From: Luteolibacter rhizosphaerae
Lineage (GTDB): Bacteria; Verrucomicrobiota; Verrucomicrobiia; Verrucomicrobiales; Akkermansiaceae
DNA length: 64,000 nucleotides
Assembly: GCF_025950095.1 (NCBI RefSeq)
Contig: NZ_JAPDDR010000010.1
Location: 243,114 to 307,113 of the forward strand
Direction of reading: 5' to 3'
How positions within the stretch are numbered: position 1 is the stretch's first letter; each line of letters begins with the position of its first letter. Shown piece by piece: positions 44,008 through 53,278 of the stretch. The notes under the pieces are model-generated. The model was given only the letters and a program-made list of their open reading frames with translations. It did not search any database and was not told the origin of the DNA. Position numbers and translations under genes: made by a program.

Positions 44008-44805
44008 ATGATCGAGCATCAAATGGTATTCATCGGCGGCCTGCATCGCAGCGGGACCTCGCTGGTGCATGAGATCCTGCGCGGCAGCCCGGAGGCCGCG
44101 GGCTTCATCAAGACCGGATACCCTCAGGACGAAGGACAATTCCTACAAACCGTCTATCCCCGCGCCAGCGTTTACGGCGGGCCCGGACGCTTCGGCTTCG
44201 ACAAGGCCTCGCACATGGACGAGGGCCACCCGCTCTGCACGCCGGAAAATGCGGACAAGCTCTTCCAAGAGTGGTCCAAGCACTGGGACATGTCGCGCAA
44301 GTTCCTGCTGGAGAAGTCCCCGCCGAACATCGTGCGGCTGCGCTACTTCCAAGGACTTTACCCGGGCTCGAAGTTCATCGTGATCCTGCGCCACCCGCTG
44401 GCCGTCTCCTACGCCACGCGGAAGTGGAGCAAGACCAGCATCCCCGACCTGCTGGAGCACTCGATCCTGTGTTACGAGCGCTTCCTCAGCGACATGAGCC
44501 ACCTCAAGCACCTCGCCGTCTTCCGCTACGAGGAGTTCGTGCAGCATCCTGAGGAGACCCTCGCGGAAATTACGGACTGGCTCGGCATGCAGCGCGTATC
44601 CCTCAAGCACGAGGTGCGGGCCGACGTAAACGGAGCCTACTTCAAGACCTACCGGGAGGAACGCGGCTCCTTCCTGAACAAGTTCAAGCCCTCCTTCGCG
44701 AACATGCCGGAGAAGTTCGAAGCCCGCGCCAACTCCCTCGGCTACAGCATCGAGGACCCGGAGAAGCTCGTGAGCGTCCCTTGGCTTGGCCTGCACGGCG
44801 GCTGA
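44008..44805 (+). CDS. sulfotransferase family protein inside the SGNH-MBOAT operon
   Basis: A 265-residue P-loop sulfotransferase with PAPS loop IGGLHRSGTSLVHEIL (R14, S15, G16, T17) and 3'-phosphate site FIVILRHPLAVSYA (R128). Start 44008 follows from MIEHQMVFIGG, the first beta strand; upstream sequence is the end of the SGNH gene. It lies 25 bp after SGNH and 70 bp before the first MBOAT, in the same direction, so sulfation and O-acylation enzymes share one transcript. The acceptor is not known. Confidence 0.87.
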   Translation: MIEHQMVFIGGLHRSGTSLVHEILRGSPEAAGFIKTGYPQDEGQFLQTVYPRASVYGGPGRFGFDKASHMDEGHPLCTPENADKLFQEWSKHWDMSRKFLLEKSPPNIVRLRYFQGLYPGSKFIVILRHPLAVSYATRKWSKTSIPDLLEHSILCYERFLSDMSHLKHLAVFRYEEFVQHPEETLAEITDWLGMQRVSLKHEVRADVNGAYFKTYREERGSFLNKFKPSFANMPEKFEARANSLGYSIEDPEKLVSVPWLGLHGG

Positions 44806-44875
44806 CCCGCCACCGACCCATTCACTCTCGACAAAAAGAGCCCCGGATTGGAAAAACCCGGCCCCGGCGAACGGC

Positions 44876-46393
44876 ATGCTTTTCAACTCCTACACCTACC
44901 TCCTGCTCTTCCTGCCGTTGGTGGCGCTGGGGTTCCACCTTCTCCGGAACAGCAAGCTGAGGCTCGCGCTGGGCTGGCTGGTGGTCACCTCGCTGGTCTT
45001 CTACGGGGTCTGGAATCCGGACCCGACCCAGCCATGGAGTCCGAAATACGTGCTGATGATCCTGGCATCATGCACGTTCAACTATTTCCTAGGGAAGAGG
45101 TTATCCGCACTGAAGCACTCCCGCCCCGGGAAGCTGCTGCTGGGCTTCGGGGTCGGGGCGAACTTGCTGGCGCTGGGCTACTTCAAGTATGCGGGCTTCT
45201 TGGCGGGGATCTCCCAGGACCTCATGGGCTGGCCCGCGGTGGTGCCGCAGATCGTGCTGCCGCTCGCGATCTCCTTCTTCACCTTCCTGCAGATCGCCTA
45301 CCTGGTGGATGCGTGGCGCGGGGAGACAGAGGAGTATCACTTCACGGACTACCTGCTTTTCGTGACTTTCTTCCCGCACCTGATCGCGGGCCCGCTGATC
45401 CACCACCGGGAGATGATGCCCCAGTTCGCGCGGAACAAGAACCGCGGGCTGCGCTCGAACGACATGTCAGTAGGCATCACCCTGCTGGCGCTCGGTCTTT
45501 TCAAGAAGGTGGTGGTGGCGGACTACCTCGCCCGCACCGCTTCCCCGATTTTCGATCTGGCCGCCGGGGAGGGCCGGGACCCGACCATGGCGGAGGCCTG
45601 GGCCGGAGCCCTTTCCTACAGCCTCCAGCTCTACTTCGATTTCTCCGGCTATTCGGACATGGCTCTCGGCTCGGCGCGGATCTTCGGCATCCGCTTCCCG
45701 CTGAACTTCCACTCGCCCTACAAGGCGACCTCAATCGTGGACTTCTGGCGGCGCTGGCACATCACCCTGTCCCGCTTCCTGCGCGACTACCTCTACATCC
45801 CTCTGGGCGGCAACCGGAAGGGGCCCTCCCGGCGCTACGTGAACCTCTTCGTCACCATGCTGCTGGGCGGCCTGTGGCACGGCGCGGGCTGGACCTTCAT
45901 CGTCTGGGGCGCCCTGCACGGTGCCCTGCTTTGCCTGAACCACGCGTGGTTCGGCCTGCGCAAGAAGCTCTCGATTGGCGCGATTCCGAAGCCGCTGGCG
46001 ATCGGGATGACCTTTTTCGCCATCATGATCGGCTGGGTGTTCTTCCGCGCGCACGACTTCCACTCGGCCAAGACCATGCTCGCCGCGATGTTCGGCTTCG
46101 AGGGCTGGAGCGCGTGGCCGCCGGACTCGATGATGGTGGTGAAGGAGGACCGCGCGTGGAAGCCGATCATCGGCGGCCTGCTGCTGTGCTGGTTCTTCCC
46201 GAACACGCAGCAATTCATGAAGCGCTACCTGCCGGCGCTGGGGATGAAGGAGTTCAAGGATCTCCGCCCCGGCCCTCACCGCTGGTGGCACTGGCGGCCC
46301 ACCATTCCTTGGGCCATTTTCACCCTCGCGATCCTCTACGGGGTGGGGCGTGAGTTCGACAAGGTGAGCGAGTTCATCTACTTCCAGTTCTAA
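44876..46393 (+). CDS. MBOAT O-acyltransferase (AlgI-like), first copy
   Basis: A 505-residue polytopic membrane protein of the MBOAT family, which moves acyl groups across the membrane for O-acylation of extracellular sugars (AlgI, PatA, DltB). The family core is present: YFDFSGYSDMALGSARIFGI, FWRRWHITLSRFLRDYLYIPLGGN and the catalytic His H335 in LLGGLWHGAGWTF. About ten or more membrane segments. Start at 44876 (MLFNSYTYLLLFLPL) matches the second copy. It is 9 bp before MBOAT copy 2. Confidence 0.93.
   Translation: MLFNSYTYLLLFLPLVALGFHLLRNSKLRLALGWLVVTSLVFYGVWNPDPTQPWSPKYVLMILASCTFNYFLGKRLSALKHSRPGKLLLGFGVGANLLALGYFKYAGFLAGISQDLMGWPAVVPQIVLPLAISFFTFLQIAYLVDAWRGETEEYHFTDYLLFVTFFPHLIAGPLIHHREMMPQFARNKNRGLRSNDMSVGITLLALGLFKKVVVADYLARTASPIFDLAAGEGRDPTMAEAWAGALSYSLQLYFDFSGYSDMALGSARIFGIRFPLNFHSPYKATSIVDFWRRWHITLSRFLRDYLYIPLGGNRKGPSRRYVNLFVTMLLGGLWHGAGWTFIVWGALHGALLCLNHAWFGLRKKLSIGAIPKPLAIGMTFFAIMIGWVFFRAHDFHSAKTMLAAMFGFEGWSAWPPDSMMVVKEDRAWKPIIGGLLLCWFFPNTQQFMKRYLPALGMKEFKDLRPGPHRWWHWRPTIPWAIFTLAILYGVGREFDKVSEFIYFQF
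45702..45790 (+). repeat. near-identical 89-bp block, copy 1 (inside MBOAT 1)
   Basis: These 89 bases match 47232-47320 in MBOAT 2 with a single mismatch by eye (C to G at the fifth base of ATCACCC), including silent codon positions, although the two proteins differ much more elsewhere. This suggests recent gene conversion or strong constraint. Confidence 0.9.
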
Positions 46394-46402
46394 CGGCAGC
46401 GT

Positions 46403-47962
46403 ATGCTTTTCAACAGCTACACCTTCCTCGTTCTCTTCCTGCCGCTCACGCTGGTGGTCTTCCAGCTCCTGCGCCGCGGCAACCAGCGCATGGCCATGGG
46501 CTGGCTGGTGGCGATGAGCCTGCTCTACTACGGCTGGTGGAACCCGGACCCGAGCAAGCCGTGGACGCCCTTCTACCTGATCCTGATCTGCACCTCCTGC
46601 ATGATCAATTTCTGGATCGGCAGGTTCCTCGCCGCGCACACCTTCACGCCGAAGGGGCGGCTAATCCTGGGACTGGGCTTAACGGCCAACCTCGGGGTGC
46701 TCTTTTACTACAAGTACATCGGCCTCTTCGAGCGGACGATGGAGGCGCTCACCCTCGGGAAGTTCTCGATCCCCGATGTGGTCCTGCCGCTGGGTTTGTC
46801 CTTCTTCACCTTCCAGAAGATCGCCTTTCTGGTGGATGCCTACCGGGGCAAGACCAGCAAGTATAACTTCCTGGACTTCCTGCTCTTCGTCACCTTCTTC
46901 CCGCAACTGATCGCGGGGCCGATCGTGCACCACAACGAGATCATGCCGCAGATCCAGCGGACGGTCTCCCCTTCCCGCCGTTCGGTGGACTTGTCGGTGG
47001 GGATCAGCCTCTTCGCGATGGGCCTCTTCAAGAAGGTGGTGATCGCGGATAACCTCGCGATGGTGGCCAACCCGCTCTTCGGTGCGGTGGCCGCTGCGGG
47101 AGGGCGCGACCTGACCATGCTGGAGGCGTGGGCCGCGGCGATCTCCTACTCCCTGCAGCTTTACTTCGATTTCTCCGGTTACTCGGACATGGCGATCGGC
47201 GCGGCGCGGATGTTCGGCATCAAGCTTCCGGTGAACTTCCACTCGCCCTACAAGGCGACCTCAATCGTGGACTTCTGGCGGCGCTGGCACATCACGCTGT
47301 CCCGCTTCCTGCGCGACTACGTTTACTTCTCGCTGGGCGGCAACCGCAAGGGACCCATCCTGCGCTATTCGAACCTATTGATCACGATGCTGCTGGGTGG
47401 CCTGTGGCACGGTGCCGGCTGGACCTACATCCTCTGGGGCGGCATGCACGGTCTCTTCCTCTGCGTGAACCACGCTTGGTTCGCCCTGCGCAAGAAGCTC
47501 TCGATCCCGGCGCTGCCGAAGCCGCTGGCGATCTTCCTGACCTTCGTGGTGGTCGTCGCCGCCTGGGTGCCGTTCCGCGCCGGTGCCTTCGAGCTCGCGG
47601 CGAATGGATCGGCGCAGGAAGCCCTGCGCGCCACCAAGTCCATCCTCGCCTCGATGTTCGGTCTGAACGGCTTCGAAGGCTGGCCGAATGCGGCGGCCTC
47701 CGAAGTGAAGTTCAGTTGGGCGATGCGCGCGATGTCCTGCGTGCTGATCGTCTGGCTGATGCCGAATTCCCAGCAGGTTATGCGCCGCTACTTCCCGTCC
47801 ATCGGCCTGCGCGGCCTGCTGGCGAAGACAAGCATGCCGGGCCCGCGACGCTTCTGGCAGTGGCGGCCCACCTGGCAGTGGACCGTCTTCACCGTGATCC
47901 TCGTCATGGGCTCCATCTACGAATTCGACAAGGTGAGCGAGTTCATTTACTTCCAATTCTGA
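46403..47962 (+). CDS. MBOAT O-acyltransferase (AlgI-like), second copy
   Basis: A 519-residue paralogue of the previous gene. It shares the same start (MLFNSYTF), the core YFDFSGYSDMAIGAARMFGI, FWRRWHITLSRFLRDYVYFSLGGN, catalytic H336 in LLGGLWHGAGWTY, and the same C-terminus (YEFDKVSEFIYFQF). The region between about residues 395 and 420 has an insertion absent from copy 1 (AFELAANGSAQEALRATKSI). It is 4 bp upstream of the second SGNH gene, so it is most likely the partner of that protein. Different lengths and sequences suggest distinct acceptor or acyl specificity. Confidence 0.93.
   Translation: MLFNSYTFLVLFLPLTLVVFQLLRRGNQRMAMGWLVAMSLLYYGWWNPDPSKPWTPFYLILICTSCMINFWIGRFLAAHTFTPKGRLILGLGLTANLGVLFYYKYIGLFERTMEALTLGKFSIPDVVLPLGLSFFTFQKIAFLVDAYRGKTSKYNFLDFLLFVTFFPQLIAGPIVHHNEIMPQIQRTVSPSRRSVDLSVGISLFAMGLFKKVVIADNLAMVANPLFGAVAAAGGRDLTMLEAWAAAISYSLQLYFDFSGYSDMAIGAARMFGIKLPVNFHSPYKATSIVDFWRRWHITLSRFLRDYVYFSLGGNRKGPILRYSNLLITMLLGGLWHGAGWTYILWGGMHGLFLCVNHAWFALRKKLSIPALPKPLAIFLTFVVVVAAWVPFRAGAFELAANGSAQEALRATKSILASMFGLNGFEGWPNAAASEVKFSWAMRAMSCVLIVWLMPNSQQVMRRYFPSIGLRGLLAKTSMPGPRRFWQWRPTWQWTVFTVILVMGSIYEFDKVSEFIYFQF
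47232..47320 (+). repeat. near-identical 89-bp block, copy 2 (inside MBOAT 2)
   Basis: Second copy of the block at 45702-45790; it encodes the conserved FHSPYKATSIVDFWRRWHIT stretch and the following LSRFLRDY. Confidence 0.9.
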
Positions 47963-47966
47963 TCTC

Positions 47967-49256
47967 ATGCCCGGACTGCGTCCAAAGCCCTTCCGGAAGT
48001 TCAACCGCGTGGTCCTCGGGATCGCGGGGGGGATCCTCGTCGTCTTCACGACCTTCAACACTTGGATCAACCCGCTGTGGGTCACACCCACGCCGTGGAC
48101 CAACGAGAAGTTCGCGGAGTACCGCCCGATTTACCGCCAGCAGCGCACCGGCAAGGCGGGCATCGCCCGCTCGGTGCCGTGGAAAGTCGGCTTCTTCGGA
48201 TCCTCGCGCGCGGACATCGCCTTCGATCCCATGCTGCCGCAGTGGGAGGGCAAACCGGCGGTGAACCTCGCGGTGAGCGCGGGCACCCTCCCGGAGACGG
48301 CGGGTATCCTGCGCTACACGGTGGAGCACTGCCCGCTGGAAGTCGCGGTGGTGGGTATCGACCTGGGCGATCTGAGCGGCCCGGGCAGCGGTATTCGCAC
48401 CACCGGCTACATGGAGTCCCCCTTCAACCCGAAGGGCGAGGCGGTCGAACGCGAACTGCGCTATGTGGCGGGGGTCTCAACCTTCGAAAGCGCGATGAAA
48501 ACGCTGGGCTATTGGAACGATCGGGATAAGCCGGATTTCGTTCTGCCGGAATACACGCCGCAGGGCCACCGCCTGCGTCACCAAGACAAGGACCGGGTGG
48601 CGGCAGGGATGCGCCGCGATGCGATCCCGCACGCGATGAAGGGTTCACGCCGCCGCCTGACCATCGCCGAGCGAAACGGCGGCACGATCCCGGCCGATCC
48701 CGAGAAGATCCGGCTGACGAAGCAGATCCTGGAGGACTGCAAGACTCACAAGGTCGCGCTCAAGATCGTCATCCCGCCGAACCACTCGACCTACATCAGC
48801 GTCTATCACTACTCGGGCGATCCTGACCCCGCCTTCTATACCGACCGCAGCACTCTGGTGAAGCTCGTAGAGGAATCGAATGCCGCTCACCCCGAAGCTC
48901 CCCTCGCGGAGATCTGGGACTTCAACGATTTCCACGAACTGAACTGCGAGCCGCTGCCGACCACGAACGAGGGCCGCATGCACTGGTGGCTGGATGGCAC
49001 CCATGCCCGCAAGGCGCTGGGCGATGTGATGCTTGCCCGCATGATGGGCTGGCCCACCGAAGGCCCCGCCGCCGACTACGGCATGAAGCTTACCGCCGCC
49101 AACCTCCAGCAGCGGGTCGACGGCCTGAAGGCGGACTACCACGAGTTCCAGAAGCGCCACCCGGACCAGTTCCAGTGGATGCTGGACGGGATCAACAGCT
49201 ACAAATCCAGCGGCCGGGAGAATGAGAAGGCCCCGGAAGGGGCGCAGGAGTTTTAA
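47967..49256 (+). CDS. membrane-anchored SGNH/AlgX-like protein (second of pair)
   Basis: A 429-residue protein with a basic N-terminus and one membrane helix (VVLGIAGGILVVFTTFN), then a SGNH-like domain. The Ser block is FGSSRADIAF (S79/S80) and the C-terminal dyad is D342/H345 in LDGTHARKALGD, a canonical DxTH as in AlgJ/AlgX. It shares VTPTPW, RTGKAG and LRYVAGVSTFE with the first SGNH protein. It starts 4 bp after MBOAT copy 2. The last ~20 residues are charged and likely flexible. It converges with msbA. Presumed role: partner of MBOAT 2 in O-acylating an exported glycan. Confidence 0.8.
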   Translation: MPGLRPKPFRKFNRVVLGIAGGILVVFTTFNTWINPLWVTPTPWTNEKFAEYRPIYRQQRTGKAGIARSVPWKVGFFGSSRADIAFDPMLPQWEGKPAVNLAVSAGTLPETAGILRYTVEHCPLEVAVVGIDLGDLSGPGSGIRTTGYMESPFNPKGEAVERELRYVAGVSTFESAMKTLGYWNDRDKPDFVLPEYTPQGHRLRHQDKDRVAAGMRRDAIPHAMKGSRRRLTIAERNGGTIPADPEKIRLTKQILEDCKTHKVALKIVIPPNHSTYISVYHYSGDPDPAFYTDRSTLVKLVEESNAAHPEAPLAEIWDFNDFHELNCEPLPTTNEGRMHWWLDGTHARKALGDVMLARMMGWPTEGPAADYGMKLTAANLQQRVDGLKADYHEFQKRHPDQFQWMLDGINSYKSSGRENEKAPEGAQEF

Positions 49257-49309
49257 GAAGCTCTTCTCCGAGACCGCGGCCTGATCTTTCTTGAAGGACG
49301 AGCGGCAGC

Positions 49310-51190
49310 TTAGTGCCGCTGCATCTCCAGCAAGGCACGGAACATGTCGTGCTTGGCTTCCAGTTCTTGGAAGGTGCCGTCGCCGACGATCTTGCCGTGC
49401 TCGAAAACGAGGATGCGGTCCGCGATGCGGATGGTGCTGAAGCGATGCGCGATGATGAAGGTGGTGCGACCTTTGGTGAGGTTCGCGAGTTCCTCCTGGA
49501 TGCGGGCCTCGGCACCGGCATCGAGCGCTGAGGTGGCTTCGTCGAGGATCAGCACCGGGGCATTCTTGAGAAAGGCGCGGGCGATCGAGATGCGTTGCTT
49601 CTGGCCGCCGGAAAGCTGCGCGCCACGCTCGCCGACCTGGGTGTCGTAGCCCTGCGGCAGACCGACGATGAAGTCGTGCGCGTGTGCCTGACGGGCAGCC
49701 TCCTTCACCTCGTCTTCGGTGGCATTCATGCGGCCGAGCCGGATGTTCTCGTAGATGGTCCCGGCGAAGAGAACGGCCTCCTGCGGCACGATCGTGATGT
49801 GATCGCGCAGGTCCTTCAAGCGCAGGTCGCTGACAGGGGTGCCGTCCAGCTTGATTGTGCCCGAGGTCGGGTCGTAGAAGCGGGGGATCAGGCTCGCGAA
49901 GGTGGTCTTTCCCGCGCCCGACGGGCCGACCAGGGCCACGACCTGACCGGCTGGGACATCCAGGGTCATGTTGTGCAGCGCGGGATTGTCGCCGTAAGAG
50001 AACTCGACCGACTCGAAAGTGACCCGGCCCTTCACGGCACCGAGGTGCACGGGATTCGGCGGATCGGTCACGCCCTCCTCCGCCTTCAGGATCACCTCCA
50101 AGCGGTCGAGCGAAGCCTCGCCCTGCTTCATGCGGTTGTGGATTTCCCCGAGCTTCTTCATCGGGTCGTAGCACATGTAGAGTGCCGTAACCACGCCCAT
50201 GAAGCGCTCCAGCGAGAGCCCCTTTGAAGCGCCGTAGCCAAGCGCGAAGGCCACCACCGCGGCCGCAACCATCTCGATGATCGGCGGCGTGAGGTAGCGA
50301 TACTTGATCACCTTCAGGTGAAACTTGGTCCAGCGGGCGATGCCATCGAGGAAACGCATGCCCATCATCTCTTCCAAGTTGAAGGCGCGGATCTCGCGGG
50401 TGGCACCGAGCGTCTCGGCGAGGATCGCCGAGTTGTCGCCGGACTCGCGCTGCATGTGAGCCGCCTTCCGCATCAGGCGCTTGCCGAGGAAGCGGATCGG
50501 CACCACCACCACCGGGATGCTGAGAAGACAGATCAGCAGGAAGAAGGAGTCGCGGTTCTCCACGCTATCCGTGACCAGGAAAGCCAGCGCCCCGATCAGC
50601 GTGAAGGGCTGTTTGATCAGGTCGTTCGAGATGGTGGTGACCACACCTTGGAGCATGTTCGAATCCGAGATCACCCGGCTGATCAGGTCCCCGGTCTTGC
50701 GTCCGCTAAAGAAGCCGAGCGGCAGCCGCTGGAGCTTCACGAAGACCGATTGCTGGATCTCCCGGAGCACGTGCAGGCCCGCCGCCGTGATCCAATAGAC
50801 GTTCAGGAAGCCCGCTAGCCCCCGGATCAAGGCAGCCAGGGGGATCACCGCGCAGGCCGCGATCAGGATCGCGCGCGGTGCGTTCTCGGGGCCGACCTTG
50901 TCGGCGAAGTAGCCGCGCAGCTTCTCGGTCTGCCGGTAGGTCGTCATCTCGTCCTCGAAGGCCGAGTTCAAAAGCTTGTCCGCCTGCTCCGGGCCCAAGT
51001 CCTGGGCAATGGTCTCCCTCACTTCCATCACCTTCTCCTGCTTCCCGAAGATCACCGGGAAGACGGTCTTCACCATCAGCGGGAATCCGAAACCGCTGGC
51101 CACCGCGAAAACGATGCCAGCTGCGACACCCGACAGGAAGATGCTGCGCACCCCGGCGAGGTATCGGAAGTAAGGGTAGAATTTCTTCAT
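49310..51190 (-). CDS. msbA: MsbA-type lipid/ABC exporter (permease-ATPase fusion)
   Basis: A 626-residue half-transporter with an N-terminal six-helix ABC transmembrane domain (residues about 10-330) and a C-terminal ATPase: Walker A GPSGAGKTTFAS near 421, signature QLSGGQKQRIS near 529, Walker B VLILDEATSALDAGAE, and H-loop IAHRFSTIR. MsbA flips lipid A-core across the inner membrane; alternatives are polysaccharide or multidrug export. The start is MKKFYPYFRYLAGV at 51190. It has a soluble insert after the first helix (about residues 40-95, rich in Glu/Lys). It converges with the glycan-decoration operon and diverges from the DUF2130 gene. Confidence 0.88.
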   Translation of the reverse strand: MKKFYPYFRYLAGVRSIFLSGVAAGIVFAVASGFGFPLMVKTVFPVIFGKQEKVMEVRETIAQDLGPEQADKLLNSAFEDEMTTYRQTEKLRGYFADKVGPENAPRAILIAACAVIPLAALIRGLAGFLNVYWITAAGLHVLREIQQSVFVKLQRLPLGFFSGRKTGDLISRVISDSNMLQGVVTTISNDLIKQPFTLIGALAFLVTDSVENRDSFFLLICLLSIPVVVVPIRFLGKRLMRKAAHMQRESGDNSAILAETLGATREIRAFNLEEMMGMRFLDGIARWTKFHLKVIKYRYLTPPIIEMVAAAVVAFALGYGASKGLSLERFMGVVTALYMCYDPMKKLGEIHNRMKQGEASLDRLEVILKAEEGVTDPPNPVHLGAVKGRVTFESVEFSYGDNPALHNMTLDVPAGQVVALVGPSGAGKTTFASLIPRFYDPTSGTIKLDGTPVSDLRLKDLRDHITIVPQEAVLFAGTIYENIRLGRMNATEDEVKEAARQAHAHDFIVGLPQGYDTQVGERGAQLSGGQKQRISIARAFLKNAPVLILDEATSALDAGAEARIQEELANLTKGRTTFIIAHRFSTIRIADRILVFEHGKIVGDGTFQELEAKHDMFRALLEMQRH

Positions 51191-51380
51191 CCGTGGGCGC
51201 GGAGGTTCCCTCCACAGGGACCCGGGAGCAAGCCCGGAACTATCCGCGCCGCGAGCGAAAAAGCTTGCCATGCATGTCGCGGAGAACCTTCGCCCGAGGC
51301 GCTTTCGCGCGAGGAGACGATGGAATCAACCCTTGGCATGACCTCGCGCCGGTGCGAGAACCGATCCGGAGTTGGTAGTC

Positions 51381-52805
51381 ATGAATGAAATCAAATGCCC
51401 GCACTGTGGAAAAGCCTTCAAGATCGACGAGGCGGGATACTCGGACATCGTGAAGCAGGTTCGCGACGGCGAGTTCGAGCAGCAACTTCACGAGCGGCTT
51501 GAGCTGGCCGAGCAGGACAAGCGCAACGCCATCGAACTGGCTACGACCAAGCTCTCCAGTGAATTGCGACAGGCGGCCGCGGCCAAGGACACCGAGATCC
51601 AAGACCTGAAGGCCAAGCTGGAAGCTGGTGAACTAACGCGGAAGCTCTCTGTGAGCGAAGCACTCAGCGGCGTGGAGAAGGAACGCGATGCTCTCGCGAA
51701 CCAGCTCAGGCAGGCGAAGTTCGACCAGCAAGCCGCTTCCGAGTTGGCTAAGGCAAATCTCCTAAACGAGCTGCAGAAGGCTGCGGCGCAGAAGGATTCG
51801 GAGGTTCAGGACCTGAAAGCCAAACTCGCCGCGGCAGAGATCGCGAAGAAGCTCGCTCTCACCGAGGCGGTCGGCGCCATCGAGAAAGAGCGGGACGAAC
51901 TGAAAGGTGGCCTGGAACGGGCGGCACTGGAGAAGCAACTCGCCGAGAAGTCTCTCAAGGACAAATACGAGACCCAGATCAAGGATCGCGACGACGCGAT
52001 CGAACGGCTGCGGGACATGAAGGCCCGGCTCTCGACCAAGATGGTCGGCGAGACGCTGGAGCAGCACTGCGAGACCGAGTTCAACCGCATCCGTGCAACG
52101 GCGTTCCCGAAGGCCTACTTCGAGAAGGACAACGATGCGCGGACCGGCAGCAAGGGCGACTACATCTTCCGCGACTCGGACGAAACCGGCACGGAGATCA
52201 TCTCGATCATGTTCGAGATGAAGAACGAGAACGACCGGACCGCGACCAAGAACAAGAACGAGGATTTCCTGAAGGAGCTCGACAAGGACCGCACCGCGAA
52301 GGGCTGCGAGTACGCGATCCTGGTCTCGCTACTGGAGTCCGACAGCGAGCTCTACAACACCGGGATCGTCGATGTGTTCCATCGCCACCCGAAGATGTAT
52401 GTGATCCGCCCGCAGTTCTTCATCCCGATGATCACGCTGCTGCGGAATGCGGCGATGAACTCAGTGAAATACAAGTCGGAGCTCGCCCTCGTGAAGGCGC
52501 AGAACATCGATATCACGAATTTCGAGAACCAGTTGGAGGCCTTCAAAACCGCTTTCGCGAGGAACTACGATCTCGCTTCCGGACACTTCCAGAAGGCGAT
52601 CGACGAGATCGACAAGTCAATCCTCCACCTGCAAAAAACCAAGGATGCCTTGCTCGGTGCAGACCGGAACCTGCGCCTTGCGAACGATAAGGCCCAGGAC
52701 GTGACGATCAAGCGGCTGACAAAGGGCAACCCGACGATGGCGGAGAAGTTCGCCGAGCTGAAGAAAACCGACCCCGCGCCGCCCTCCGACTTGCCGCTGC
52801 TGTGA
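51381..52805 (+). CDS. DUF2130 coiled-coil protein with PD-(D/E)XK-like core
   Basis: A 474-residue protein. Residues 5-14 have a single zinc-knuckle half ([10 protein letters not shown]). Residues 35-215 form a long Glu/Lys/Gln-rich coiled coil with an internal duplication: residues 69-103 ([19 protein letters not shown]) resemble 138-173 ([19 protein letters not shown]). The C-terminal DUF2130 domain contains [10 protein letters not shown] (D260) and IMFEMKNE (E279-x-K281), spaced like the acidic-ExK core of nucleases of the PD-(D/E)XK fold. The function is unknown; DNA cleavage is a guess. Start chosen at ATG 51381 rather than TTG 51372. Confidence 0.8.
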   Translation: MNEIKCPHCGKAFKIDEAGYSDIVKQVRDGEFEQQLHERLELAEQDKRNAIELATTKLSSELRQAAAAKDTEIQDLKAKLEAGELTRKLSVSEALSGVEKERDALANQLRQAKFDQQAASELAKANLLNELQKAAAQKDSEVQDLKAKLAAAEIAKKLALTEAVGAIEKERDELKGGLERAALEKQLAEKSLKDKYETQIKDRDDAIERLRDMKARLSTKMVGETLEQHCETEFNRIRATAFPKAYFEKDNDARTGSKGDYIFRDSDETGTEIISIMFEMKNENDRTATKNKNEDFLKELDKDRTAKGCEYAILVSLLESDSELYNTGIVDVFHRHPKMYVIRPQFFIPMITLLRNAAMNSVKYKSELALVKAQNIDITNFENQLEAFKTAFARNYDLASGHFQKAIDEIDKSILHLQKTKDALLGADRNLRLANDKAQDVTIKRLTKGNPTMAEKFAELKKTDPAPPSDLPLL

Positions 52806-52865
52806 CTTCGAGCGCTTCGCCGTCCGGCGATTGCCTCTCCCCCTTCAGCCGCTACACTCCCCCTC

Positions 52866-53261
52866 GTGACACTCGAAGTCTCCACGCCCGCACTGCTTTT
52901 CCCCGCGATCAGCCTGCTCTTCCTCTCCTTCACCAACCGTTTCCTCCATCTCTCCGCGCTGATCCGCCAGCTTCACAAGGACTGGCTGCAGGCAGGTGAC
53001 GCGCTGCTGCGCGCCCAGATCGACAACCTGCGTCGCCGCCTCACCCTGATCCGGATGATGCAGCTCTTCGGCGCCATCAGCCTCTTCCTCTGTGTCGGTT
53101 CGATGATTGCGGTGATCGGGAATCTGCAGGTGATCGCCGTGCCCACCTTCACGGTGGCCCTTCTCCTCATGGGATGCTCGCTGGCCTGCCTCTGCTGGGA
53201 GGTCTGGATCTCCGGCGGCGCATTGAGGATTATGCTCAATGCGGTTGAGAAAGAAGGCTGA
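52866..53261 (+). CDS. DUF2721 small membrane protein
   Basis: A 131-residue protein starting with GTG. An N-terminal segment (LLFPAISLLFLSFTNRFLHLSALIRQLH) and two later hydrophobic helices (LFGAISLFLCVGSMIAVIG, FTVALLLMGCSLACLCWEV) fit the DUF2721 family, whose function is unknown. It is 17 bp upstream of xseA and likely cotranscribed with it. Confidence 0.8.
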   Translation: MTLEVSTPALLFPAISLLFLSFTNRFLHLSALIRQLHKDWLQAGDALLRAQIDNLRRRLTLIRMMQLFGAISLFLCVGSMIAVIGNLQVIAVPTFTVALLLMGCSLACLCWEVWISGGALRIMLNAVEKEG

Positions 53262-53278
53262 CCCGTCATTATAGCGTC

